From the NCBI RefSeq assembly GCF_029814935.1, contig NZ_CP104582.1:1302001-1366000 (forward strand): DNA of 64,000 bases, written 5' to 3'. The notes beneath the pieces were generated by a model. That model saw only the letters and a program-made list of their open reading frames with translations. It was not told the origin of the DNA and searched no databases. A program made the translations under genes and the position numbers. Source of the DNA: Pseudomonas sp. GD03919 (GTDB lineage: Bacteria; Pseudomonadota; Gammaproteobacteria; Pseudomonadales; Pseudomonadaceae). Every line of letters begins with the position of its first letter. Positions within the stretch are counted from its first letter, which is position 1. Positions 43,521 through 51,728 of this stretch are shown in pieces.

Positions 43521-44069
43521 TCAGCCAGGCAGATACTGCTCGGTGGAAACGACCTGGGCATAGGCGAAGGCCAGTGCGGCCATGTTGGCGGCGTGCACCT
43601 GAGCAGCGTCGACGGTGATGCCGTCGAACGTCTGATCGTGAGTGGCGCAGGCGTCGTGAACGACCGTGGTCGCGTAACCGAAGTCGGCACTGGCGCGGGC
43701 TGCAGCGGCGATGCACATGTGGCTCATGGCGCCGACCAGGGTGACCTGCTCGATGGCGGCTGCATCGAGCTGCGCCTTGAGGTCGGTGCCAAGAAAGGCG
43801 TTGACCTGATGCTTGAGCACCACGGCTTCATCGGCCTGCGGCAGCACGCTGGCATGAGTGCGCGCGCCGTCGCTTCCCGGCGCGAAGAAGGGGGCATCCT
43901 CGGCCTCGAACTCATGACGCACATGGATCACCTTGTCACCGGCTGCACGCGCGGCAGCCAGTACCCGCGCGGCATTGGCGGCGGCAGTGTGCATGCCGGC
44001 GAGCGGCCACTTGCCGTCTGCGAAATAGTCGTTCTGGATATCGATCAGGATCAGGGCGCGCTTGCTCAT
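43521..44069 (-). CDS. Cysteine hydrolase (isochorismatase-like)
   Basis: A 182-aa isochorismatase-fold hydrolase. The triad appears as Asp in ILIDIQNDYF, Lys in VVLKHQVNAF and Cys in GAMSHMCIAAAARA. Relatives include nicotinamidases and other amidases. It is divergent from an AraC/GlxA regulator that likely controls it, and convergent with zapE with one base between stops. Confidence 0.9.
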   Translation of the reverse strand: MSKRALILIDIQNDYFADGKWPLAGMHTAAANAARVLAAARAAGDKVIHVRHEFEAEDAPFFAPGSDGARTHASVLPQADEAVVLKHQVNAFLGTDLKAQLDAAAIEQVTLVGAMSHMCIAAAARASADFGYATTVVHDACATHDQTFDGITVDAAQVHAANMAALAFAYAQVVSTEQYLPG

Positions 44070-44163
44070 GGTTGTCTCCGTGGGATGATGTGCGGCAAAC
44101 CTTATCGCCCTGGCGCGCTTGCGAGGATGGGCGCGGCCGACAATCTGCAGGGAAAAACTGACA

Positions 44164-45138
44164 ATGAGCGTGCGCTGTATGGAAATCGGTCTGTTGCGTT
44201 ATCCCGGCGCCCAGTTGGCTGCCGTGCATGGCCTGGGTGACCTGTTCGAGGTGGCCAATCGCATGGCGGCTGATCAGGGACGCCAGGGTGTGACCCGGCT
44301 GCGTGTCAGTCACTGGCAGGCCGATGAGGCGGGGCAGTTGCAGCGCACCTTCGACAGCCTGTCGCAGACTGACGGTGCACCGCAGGTGGTGATTCTGCCG
44401 CCTTGTCTGGACGATACTGCCGAGCAGCCGCTTGCGGCCTGCTACCGTGACTGGCTGCGTGAACAGCACGCTGCCGGGGTATTGCTGGCGTCGGTCTGTG
44501 CTGGCGCCTTTGCGCTGGCCGAAGCCGGTCTGCTCGATGGCCGCACGGTGACCACCCACTGGGCGCTGGCGGCGCAGATGGCCGCACGTTTCCCGCAAGT
44601 ACAGGTACAGCCAGAACGTATGGTGATCGACGACGGTGACTTTATCACCGCAGGTGGTCTGATGGCCTGGACCGATCTCGGCCTGGCCCTGGTAACGCGC
44701 CTGCTGGGGCCGACCATCGCTGCCGAGACCGCGCGCTTTCTGGTGGTGGACCTGAACCGCGAATCGCAGCGCCATTTCAGCAGTTTTGCGCCCATCCTCG
44801 ATCATGGCGACGTCGCAGTGCTCGGCGTGCAGCGCTGGTTGCAGGCTGAGGGCGGCGCCGAGGCGAGCCTGACGGACATGGCCACCCGCGCCGGCTTGGG
44901 CGAGCGCACCTTTCTGCGCCGCTTTCGCGCCGCCACCGGGCTGAAGCCCACTGAATACTGCCAGCAGTTACGTGTGAGCAAGGCGCGCGAACTGCTTGAG
45001 TTCAGCCGCCAGAGTATCGAGCAGGTGGCCTGGCAGGTGGGTTACGCCGACAGCGGGGCGTTTCGCAAGGTATTCACCCGTTTGGTAGGGCTGTCGCCCG
45101 GCGATTATCGGCGGCGTTTCGGCACCGCTGCACGTTAG
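44164..45138 (+). CDS. GlxA-type AraC-family regulator (DJ-1 + HTH)
   Basis: A 324-aa regulator. Residues 5-190 form a DJ-1/PfpI-like domain with SVCAGAFALAEAGLLDGRTV, and the C-terminal AraC helix-turn-helix pair contains LTDMATRAGLGERTFLRRF and IEQVAWQVGYADSGAFRKVF. Such GlxA-type regulators often activate a divergent hydrolase gene, here the isochorismatase-like one 94 bases away. A start five codons downstream (MEIGLLRYPG) is possible. The C-terminus overlaps the convergent DUF1028 gene by 4 bases. Confidence 0.9.
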   Translation: MSVRCMEIGLLRYPGAQLAAVHGLGDLFEVANRMAADQGRQGVTRLRVSHWQADEAGQLQRTFDSLSQTDGAPQVVILPPCLDDTAEQPLAACYRDWLREQHAAGVLLASVCAGAFALAEAGLLDGRTVTTHWALAAQMAARFPQVQVQPERMVIDDGDFITAGGLMAWTDLGLALVTRLLGPTIAAETARFLVVDLNRESQRHFSSFAPILDHGDVAVLGVQRWLQAEGGAEASLTDMATRAGLGERTFLRRFRAATGLKPTEYCQQLRVSKARELLEFSRQSIEQVAWQVGYADSGAFRKVFTRLVGLSPGDYRRRFGTAAR

Positions 45139-45809
45139 ACAGAGTTTTCCGACGCCTTGCCAGCTGGATTGGCGCGAGTCGGCATGGCGAGAATCTCGGG
45201 CAGCACGGCGCGTGCAAAGACCCTGTGCAAACGGCGCAGTTCGGCCATTGGGTCGAGGTGATGGTCGACGCGAATATCCCACAGCGGGTACGCCTCCTGA
45301 TCGACCACGTAGATCACTGCCGAGGATTCGCCATGTCGGTCGCCGCCGCAGCGATCGCCGGCGGCCAGGGCTTCGATCAGGCGCTCGATCAGCGGTTTCT
45401 TCTCGGTGTAGCGGAAGGTTTCGGCCACTGCATCGAGTACCTGTGGGCCGACCAGGCGATTGCCCTGTACGGAAAACTGCTCGCCACGCAGCGAGCCTGC
45501 CCAAGGCAGGCATTTGGCCCCAGTCCAGCACAGGCTATCGCCCTGCGCGTCGATCAGCGCGCACTGGCGCAGCTCCATGCAGGGATCGGTGCTTTTGAGT
45601 CGCTGCAGCGCTTCGTGTGCGGACAAACCCTGACGCAGCAAGGCCAGGCCATCCAGGCCGAGATAGGGATTGACCTGCGCCTGCGTGGCAACCGCTCCTG
45701 CACCGGCTGCGGCATGGCTGAGCAGCTTGCCGACAGCCGGTATGGCGGTGGTGGCGGCAACGCCGAACTGACCGCTGCGTGGGCAGCGGGCGATGATGGA
45801 AAAGGTCAT
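45135..45809 (-). CDS. DUF1028 (Ntn-hydrolase-like) protein
   Basis: A 224-aa protein of the DUF1028 family, whose fold is Ntn-hydrolase-like. TFSIIARCPRSGQFGVAATT at the N-terminus and TQAQVNPYLGLDGLALLRQG are its hallmarks. Members are often near amino-acid or peptide utilisation genes; no activity is proven. It is convergent with the AraC/GlxA gene. Upstream lies the fumarase terminator hairpin and then the IS element, so its promoter is close to the insertion. Confidence 0.87.
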   Translation of the reverse strand: MTFSIIARCPRSGQFGVAATTAIPAVGKLLSHAAAGAGAVATQAQVNPYLGLDGLALLRQGLSAHEALQRLKSTDPCMELRQCALIDAQGDSLCWTGAKCLPWAGSLRGEQFSVQGNRLVGPQVLDAVAETFRYTEKKPLIERLIEALAAGDRCGGDRHGESSAVIYVVDQEAYPLWDIRVDHHLDPMAELRRLHRVFARAVLPEILAMPTRANPAGKASENSV

Positions 45810-45910
45810 GGCAACTCCTTGACGATTTCCGCGTTAGGCCGCGCTTGGGCGGGTATCGTTCCGCCTGGCTGAACCGCGCGCCTGCACAATGCCGGGGGCT
45901 GAAAATGCAG

Positions 45911-45936
45911 AAGCCCGGCGCTTGGCCGGGCTTTTT
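45911..45936. terminator. Fumarase terminator hairpin, now displaced by the IS
   Basis: Stem AAGCCCGGC-GCTTG-GCCGGGCTT at 45911-45933 with a T-run on the plus side. Before the insertion it lay about 35 bases past the fumarase stop and would end that transcript on the minus strand. The IS target site TTTTGCTT begins at the edge of this hairpin. Confidence 0.7.
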
Positions 45937-45940
45937 GCTT

Positions 45941-46967
45941 GGCTATGTCTGAGTTAACTGTTGCATATCCCTATACCCCAACGCCTCTTTCAAGCAAATC
46001 AATGGGTTGAGCTGTGTTTTGTAGCGCTCAAGCAGGCGGCGCCAGCCCAGGTAGTTCGTTAGGTACTTGGTGGCCACACCATGAAAAGGAATCATCCAGC
46101 TCTTGAGTCGGCTGTCGTAGGCATTCACGTTCTGGATGTGGAAAGCACCATCAACCCGTCGATTCTGGCTCGGGTTAATCGGTCGGTGAGTGATGCCTTC
46201 AACCTTGGCGAAATGGGCGTAGACACTTGCGCTGTCAGTACAGAGAATCGCATCCGCGTCTATCAGCGGGCGTAGCCGCTCCCCTATGTGCTGTGCATCC
46301 AGCTTTTCCAACTTGAAGTCTGCCTGCTGACCACTGCGATCTCTTACCACCAGCACAGGAATTTGCTCGGCAGACAGTCCGCGTCGTTTGGCGCTGCCAC
46401 CGCGCCGACGAGGCGGTCGAGGCAGTTCGCGTTGCCCCTTGAAGGACTCCAGGAAGAAGGTTTCATCTGCTTCGACAATGCCTGACGCGTGCTGGGCCTG
46501 GTGATCGGCAATCCGAGAAAGAAACCTATGTCGCCACAGGAAAGCTGTGTTTTTGCTGACGCCACAATGAACGGCGGCCTTGCGCACGCTCAGGCTCTGG
46601 GTCAGTGCGTCCGCATAGTCTTGCCAGAGATGGCGCTTTCTCAGTCGCGCCATTGGGGTGCCCGTCAGGGCATTGCTGGTTTTGCCGCAAACCTTGCAGC
46701 GGTATCGCGGCAAGTCACCACTGGAACCCCAGGGGCGCAGTTCCCGCGATTGACAATGCGGGCAATGGCTTGGGGCCTTGATTGCGTCCTGCGAGTGCCT
46801 GGCAGCTGGCAAGAGCTTGGATCTCAACTGGTCGCGTTGCTCTGGGTTGAGGCTGGAGAGCTGTGCCATCCACCGCGAAAACTGAACCGCTTTCATGATA
46901 GATCCCTCATGCTGGGAAAGATCACGATTCAGTTTAGACCACTGCAACAGCTAACTCAGACAGAGCC
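45941..46967 (-). mobile_element. IS1595-family insertion sequence, complete (1,027 bp)
   Basis: Terminal inverted repeats of 25 bases (45941-45965 and 46943-46967; 23 identical, starting GGCTMTGTCTGAGTTA) bound the element. Perfect 8-base target duplications TTTTGCTT lie at 45933-45940 and 46968-46975. Family placement rests on the transposase and the 8-base duplication. Intact duplications suggest a recent insertion. Confidence 0.92.
45943..46896 (-). CDS. IS1595-family transposase
   Basis: A 317-aa transposase starting MKAVQFSRWMAQLSS. An N-terminal zinc ribbon has CPHCQSRELRPWG and YRCKVCGKTSNALTGTPMA. Catalytic residues are Asp in GIVEADETFFLES, Asp in ILCTDSASVYAHF and the Asn/His region HIQNVNAYDSRLKSW. 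The stop codon lies within the left inverted repeat. An in-frame start 17 codons upstream is possible but lies in the right-end region. The frame is intact, so the element should be able to transpose. Confidence 0.9.
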   Translation of the reverse strand: MKAVQFSRWMAQLSSLNPEQRDQLRSKLLPAARHSQDAIKAPSHCPHCQSRELRPWGSSGDLPRYRCKVCGKTSNALTGTPMARLRKRHLWQDYADALTQSLSVRKAAVHCGVSKNTAFLWRHRFLSRIADHQAQHASGIVEADETFFLESFKGQRELPRPPRRRGGSAKRRGLSAEQIPVLVVRDRSGQQADFKLEKLDAQHIGERLRPLIDADAILCTDSASVYAHFAKVEGITHRPINPSQNRRVDGAFHIQNVNAYDSRLKSWMIPFHGVATKYLTNYLGWRRLLERYKTQLNPLICLKEALGYRDMQQLTQT

Positions 46968-46989
46968 TTTTGCTTTGCAGCGTTGACGC

Positions 46990-48513
46990 TTACTTCACTT
47001 CCACCGCCAGGCTTTCGGCGATCTTCTTGTTCCAGATCGCAGGTCCCGTGATGTGTACGGACTCTCCGTTGGTGTCGACCGCGACGGTCACCGGCATGTC
47101 CTTCACTTCGAACTCGTAGATGGCTTCCATACCGAGTTCTTCGAAGGCCAGCACCTTGGACTTCTTGATCGCCTGGGCCACCAGGTAGGCAGCGCCGCCG
47201 ACAGCCATCAGGTACACGGCCTTGTTGTCCTTGATCGCGTCGATGGCGATGGGGCCGCGCTCGGACTTGCCGATCATGCCCAGCAGGCCGGTCTGCTCGA
47301 GGATCTGCCGGGTGAACTTGTCCATACGGGTGGCGGTAGTCGGGCCAGCCGGGCCAACCACTTCGTCACCGACCGGATCGACCGGGCCGACGTAGTAGAT
47401 GAAGCGACCTTTCAGGTCCACCGGCAGTTGCTCGCCCTTGTTCAGCATGTCGACCATGCGCTTGTGCGCGGCGTCGCGTCCGGTGAGCATCTTGCCGTTG
47501 AGCAGGACGGTTTCGCCCGGCTTCCAGCTCTGCACTTCTTCCGGGGTCAGGGTGTCGAGGTTGACGCGGCGCGCGCTCGGGCCTGCTTCCCAGACGATTT
47601 CCGGGTAGGCGTCCAAATCCGGTGCTTCCAGCGAGGCCGGGCCGGAGCCGTCGAGTACGAAGTGGGCGTGACGGGTAGCGGCGCAGTTGGGGATCATGCA
47701 CACCGGCAGGCTCGCGGCATGGGTCGGATAATCCATGATCTTCACATCGAGCACGGTGGTCAGGCCGCCCAGGCCCTGGGCGCCGATGCCCAGCTGGTTG
47801 ACCTTCTCAAACAGCTCCAGGCGCAGCTCCTCGATGCGGTTCTGCGGGCCGCGGGCCTGCAGTTCGTGGATGTCGATGTGCTCCATCAGCACTTCCTTGG
47901 CCATTACCGCGGCCTTCTCGGCGGTGCCGCCGATGCCGATGCCGAGCATGCCGGGCGGGCACCAGCCGGCGCCCATGGTCGGCACGGTCTTCAGCACCCA
48001 GTCGACGATGGAGTCGGACGGGTTGAGCATGGCCATCTTCGACTTGTTCTCGGAGCCGCCGCCCTTGGCCGCGACGTCCACTTCCACCTTGTCGCCGGGG
48101 ACGATGGAGTAGTGGATCACCGCCGGGGTGTTGTCCTTGGTGTTCTTGCGGGCACCTGCCGGGTCGGCCAGGATTGAGGCGCGCAGGACGTTTTCCGGCA
48201 GGTTGTAGGCGCGACGCACGCCTTCGTTGATCATGTCGTCGACGCTCATGGTGGCGCCGTCCCAGCGCACGTCCATGCCGACCTTGATGAACACGGTGAC
48301 GATGCCGGTGTCCTGGCAGATCGGGCGGTGGCCGGTGGCACACATGCGCGAGTTGATCAGGATCTGCGCCATGGAGTCCTTCGCGGCCGGCGACTCTTCC
48401 TTCAGGTAGGCCTCATGCATGGCCTGGATGAAGTCGACGGGGTGGTAATAGGAGATGAACTGCAGGGCGTCGGCGACGCTCTGAATCAGGTCGTCCTGCT
48501 TGATCACGGTCAT
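46990..48513 (-). CDS. fumA: Class I fumarate hydratase
   Basis: A 507-aa iron-sulfur fumarase of the TCA cycle, interconverting fumarate and malate in the cytoplasm. Cluster ligand cysteines are seen in RPICQDTGIV, GAGWCPPGMLG and SLPVCMIPNCAATRH; GPAGPTTATRMD is in the beta half. Both domains are fused in one chain, as expected. In P. aeruginosa the homologue lies next to a diguanylate cyclase gene, as here. The IS element now sits between its stop codon and its terminator. Confidence 0.95.
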   Translation of the reverse strand: MTVIKQDDLIQSVADALQFISYYHPVDFIQAMHEAYLKEESPAAKDSMAQILINSRMCATGHRPICQDTGIVTVFIKVGMDVRWDGATMSVDDMINEGVRRAYNLPENVLRASILADPAGARKNTKDNTPAVIHYSIVPGDKVEVDVAAKGGGSENKSKMAMLNPSDSIVDWVLKTVPTMGAGWCPPGMLGIGIGGTAEKAAVMAKEVLMEHIDIHELQARGPQNRIEELRLELFEKVNQLGIGAQGLGGLTTVLDVKIMDYPTHAASLPVCMIPNCAATRHAHFVLDGSGPASLEAPDLDAYPEIVWEAGPSARRVNLDTLTPEEVQSWKPGETVLLNGKMLTGRDAAHKRMVDMLNKGEQLPVDLKGRFIYYVGPVDPVGDEVVGPAGPTTATRMDKFTRQILEQTGLLGMIGKSERGPIAIDAIKDNKAVYLMAVGGAAYLVAQAIKKSKVLAFEELGMEAIYEFEVKDMPVTVAVDTNGESVHITGPAIWNKKIAESLAVEVK

Positions 48514-48776
48514 TGGCGCGCTCCTCTATCAGGGAACATCTACAAGGAAGCGCCGGACAACGACCCGGCGCAATGACGATTGGGACGTCTGCGCAATACC
48601 ATCTCGGCGATATTTCCCGCAGCCGCCCAAAAAGGCGCGGCAGTATAGCGCACCCGCCCGCAGCGGGCACAGCAGCCGAAGGTCGATGCCTGAGGCAGTG
48701 TTCGGTTATCGATGTCCTAGGTTTTTTGTGGGCATACGGGTAGAGTACGGCAAGATGCCAGTATGGGACGGAGCCC

Positions 48777-49904
48777 ATGAGCTCAATGACTCGCCGGGGA
48801 ACGCAACGCAGTCTGCAGAGCCTTCTGCTCAAACGCTTCGCCATGGCCTTCGCGACCTACGTGATGATGGCGCTTGTCTGCTGGTTTGCCGTAATCAACG
48901 GTCATTCCCTGGGGACGATCAGCACCGCTGCCTGGCTCAGTCTTGGTGTATTTGGCAGCCAACTGGTGTTTCTTGGGCTGTTCTTGTCCGGCCGCAACCT
49001 GCGTTATGACGACCCCAGCCTGACCGAAGCCCAGGTACTGGTGGCATTGGCCTGGCAGCCACTGGTGCTGGCGCAGTTCGACAGCGCGCGCGGCGTGATG
49101 ATGATCTTCTACATGCTGATCCTGCTGTTCGGCGTCTTCCAGCTGACGCCGAAGGTGTTCGTGCGCTGTGCCATTTTCGCTTTCTTCGGTTTTGCGGCCA
49201 TGCTCCTGTTCGAGGCTTATCGCATGCCGATGCTGGACTCGAGCATGGCCTGGCTGCAGGTGTGGGTGCTGTTCATCTTGCTGGTCTGGTTGTGTCTGTT
49301 TTCCAGTTATGTGCAGGCCATGCGCAAACGCATGCGCCAGCGCCGTTTTGCCCTGCAGGCGCATCAGGACACGCTGCGCGGGATGATGCGCCAACTCGAG
49401 GATCTGGTGGCCACCGATGAGCTGACCGGGTTATTCAACCGTCGTCATTTCCTGCGTGTGGCCACGCGTGAGCTGGAGCATACGGCGCCCGGAGGGCAGC
49501 ACGGCCTGGCGCTGATCGATCTGGATCATTTCAAGCGAATCAACGATGCTCATGGCCATGCGGCGGGGGACCGGGTATTGCAGACCTTCGCTGCCGTGGC
49601 CCGTGCCTGTCTGCGCGAGAGCGACATCATTGCCCGCTACGGCGGTGAGGAGTTCGTGTTGCTACTGCCCAATACCGATGCCGATCAGTTCACTGCCTGC
49701 TGCGAACGGCTGCGCGAGGCGTTCGCCAAGGCCGAGCCGGTGGGCGTGAAGGTGGACAATCTCAGTCTCTCCGCCGGCATGACGCTGCTGGTTGCCGGTG
49801 ACGATCTCGATGAAGCCCTGCAGCGTGCCGATCAGGCGCTGTACCAGGCCAAGCGCGGCGGACGCAATCGTTGCGATGCCAGCTGGGAGAAGGCGGGTGC
49901 CTGA
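48777..49904 (+). CDS. Membrane diguanylate cyclase (SadC-like)
   Basis: A 375-aa inner-membrane enzyme. Five or six hydrophobic segments occupy residues 20-185; a short coiled linker leads to the GGDEF domain (about 205-365). The active site is ARYGGEEFVLLLP with a preceding RESD inhibitory site, so it should make c-di-GMP under product inhibition. P. aeruginosa has sadC at this position next to fumarase, but SadC there is longer, so orthology is likely yet unproven. GGAG precedes the ATG; the 3' end overlaps the ferredoxin reductase gene by 8 bases. Confidence 0.88.
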   Translation: MSSMTRRGTQRSLQSLLLKRFAMAFATYVMMALVCWFAVINGHSLGTISTAAWLSLGVFGSQLVFLGLFLSGRNLRYDDPSLTEAQVLVALAWQPLVLAQFDSARGVMMIFYMLILLFGVFQLTPKVFVRCAIFAFFGFAAMLLFEAYRMPMLDSSMAWLQVWVLFILLVWLCLFSSYVQAMRKRMRQRRFALQAHQDTLRGMMRQLEDLVATDELTGLFNRRHFLRVATRELEHTAPGGQHGLALIDLDHFKRINDAHGHAAGDRVLQTFAAVARACLRESDIIARYGGEEFVLLLPNTDADQFTACCERLREAFAKAEPVGVKVDNLSLSAGMTLLVAGDDLDEALQRADQALYQAKRGGRNRCDASWEKAGA

Positions 49905-50835
49905 ACTGCGTGTGGGTGCCCTGCAGTTGCAGGTCGCCCAACAAACCAACTTGCTCGATGCCTTGCTCGGCGGCGGTGTGGCGGTGCCCTACAGCTGTCG
50001 CGCCGGCAGTTGTCACGCCTGTCTGGTGCGCTGCGTAGCCGGTGAGCCGCTGGATGGTCAGCCCGAGGCACTGGCGGCCGACAAGCGTGCCGAGGGCTGG
50101 CGCCTGGCCTGTCAGTGTCTGGTGGTCGGCGATCTGCGGGTCGAGCCTTTCGACCCACAGCGTGATGGCCTGTCCGCCCGAGTGATCGCGGTGAGTTGGC
50201 CCAGCCCGCAGGTTCTGCGTCTGCGTTTGCAGCCGGCCAAGCCGTTGCGCTATAGCCCCGGCCAGCATCTGCTGTTGTGGCATGAACACGGCGTTGCCCG
50301 ACCTTATTCGCTGGCCAGCGTACCAGGGGTGGATGACTGCCTGGAGTTTCATATCGATTGTCGCCAGCCCGGCGCATTCTGCGATGCCGCGCGGCGCCTG
50401 CAGGTCGGCGACACGCTGCGCCTCGGCGAGCTGCGCGGTGGCGCTCTGCACTACGACCCGGACTGGCAGACTCGGCCACTCTGGCTGCTGGCTGCCGGCA
50501 CCGGGCTGGCGCCGCTCTACGGGGTGTTGCGTGAAGCCTTGCGACAGGAGCACCAGGGCACCATCCGCCTGCTGCATGTGGCGCCTGAAGCTGCCGAGCA
50601 CTACCTGGCCGGCGAGCTTCAGGCCCTGGCGGCGCAGCACACCAACCTGCAGGTCGAGCTGCTGACGACGGCGCAGTTGCCGGCTGCTTTGGCCGAACTG
50701 CGCCTTGTTTCCCGGCAGACCCTCGCCTTACTCTGCGGCCATCCTTCCACGGTCGACAGCTTCGCTCGGCGCCTGTACATGGCCGGGCTGCCGCGCAGCC
50801 AGATGCTGGCCGACGTCTTTCTCACCCGCGCGTAG
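49897..50835 (+). CDS. Ferredoxin-type flavin reductase (2Fe-2S + FAD/NAD)
   Basis: A 312-aa reductase. The N-terminal plant-type 2Fe-2S domain has C-x4-C-x2-C in SCRAGSCHACLVRC and the fourth cysteine in WRLACQCLVV. Then an FAD domain with RPYSLASVPG (RxYS) and an NAD(P) domain with LLAAGTGLAPLYGVLREAL. Such proteins feed electrons to oxygenases or act as iron/flavin reductases. GTG 49897 is the start, overlapping the cyclase gene. No oxygenase component is encoded nearby. Confidence 0.88.
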   Translation: MPELRVGALQLQVAQQTNLLDALLGGGVAVPYSCRAGSCHACLVRCVAGEPLDGQPEALAADKRAEGWRLACQCLVVGDLRVEPFDPQRDGLSARVIAVSWPSPQVLRLRLQPAKPLRYSPGQHLLLWHEHGVARPYSLASVPGVDDCLEFHIDCRQPGAFCDAARRLQVGDTLRLGELRGGALHYDPDWQTRPLWLLAAGTGLAPLYGVLREALRQEHQGTIRLLHVAPEAAEHYLAGELQALAAQHTNLQVELLTTAQLPAALAELRLVSRQTLALLCGHPSTVDSFARRLYMAGLPRSQMLADVFLTRA

Positions 50836-50891
50836 GCTGTGCCGGTCAGGCTCGATGACGGTGCATGCGACGCACCCAGTGGAGCCCAGGC

Positions 50892-51665
50892 ATGAGCGAA
50901 CACATACACAGCCAACGCGACGGCGGTCTGTTGACCCTGCGCATGCAGCGCCCGGACAAGAAAAATGCGCTGACCCGCGCCATGTACGCCGCTATGGCCG
51001 ACAGGCTCGACGAGGCTGAGCGTGACCCAAGCGTGCGTGTGGTGCTGCTGACCGGTGGCGAGGACTGCTTCACCAGCGGCAACGATGTCGCCGACTTCAT
51101 TCAGGCGCCGCCGACCGGGCTGAACAGCGAAGTGTTCCAGTTCATGCGCGCGCTGTTCGAATTTCCCAAACCCGTGGTGGCGGCGGTGGCCGGCCCGGCG
51201 GTGGGCATCGGCACGACCTTGCTGCTGCATTGCGATCTGGTCTACGTCAGCCGTGATGCGCAGTTGAAAATGCCCTTCGTTAATCTTGGTCTGTGCCCCG
51301 AATATGGCTCCAGCCTGATTCTGCCGCGCTTGCTCGGGCACGCGCGCGCCGCCGAGTTGCTGTTGCTGGGGCAGGCGTTCACGGGCGAGCAGGCCGCAGC
51401 CTGGGGCATCGCCAACCAGGCACTGGACGGCGGTGCGGCGACGTTGAGCAAGGCGCGTGAGATGGCGCAGCGTTTTCTCGAGCTGGCGCCATCGGCGGTT
51501 GTCGACAGCAAGCGCCTGATGCGCGCGCCGGGGCGCGAGGAGTTGCGCAAGGTGATCGAGGAGGAGGGCGCGCTGTTCGGCCAACGCCTGCGTTCGCCCG
51601 AGGCCATCGAGGCGTTGACCGCATTCATGCAGCGCAGAAAGCCGGATTTCTCGCGCTTCGCCTAG
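50892..51665 (+). CDS. Enoyl-CoA hydratase/isomerase family protein
   Basis: A 257-aa crotonase-fold enzyme. LLTGGEDCFTSGNDVADF and VAGPAVGIGTTLLLHCDLVY give the oxyanion-hole segments, and PFVNLGLCPEYGSSL the catalytic loop with Glu. The general role is hydration or isomerisation of enoyl-CoA. It follows the reductase gene by 56 bases and ends at a shared terminator. Exact substrate is unassigned. Confidence 0.9.
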   Translation: MSEHIHSQRDGGLLTLRMQRPDKKNALTRAMYAAMADRLDEAERDPSVRVVLLTGGEDCFTSGNDVADFIQAPPTGLNSEVFQFMRALFEFPKPVVAAVAGPAVGIGTTLLLHCDLVYVSRDAQLKMPFVNLGLCPEYGSSLILPRLLGHARAAELLLLGQAFTGEQAAAWGIANQALDGGAATLSKAREMAQRFLELAPSAVVDSKRLMRAPGREELRKVIEEEGALFGQRLRSPEAIEALTAFMQRRKPDFSRFA

Positions 51666-51685
51666 GCTGCGCCCGCCTCAGAAAA

Positions 51686-51714
51686 CACAAGGCCGCTCAT
51701 CGAGCGGCCTTGTG
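51686..51714. terminator. Bidirectional terminator between crotonase and pykA
   Basis: A 13-base perfect stem, CACAAGGCCGCTC-ATC-GAGCGGCCTTGTG, lies between two convergent genes. It probably ends both transcripts even though the T-runs are short. Confidence 0.75.
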
Positions 51715-51728
51715 CGTTCATAGGTGGC

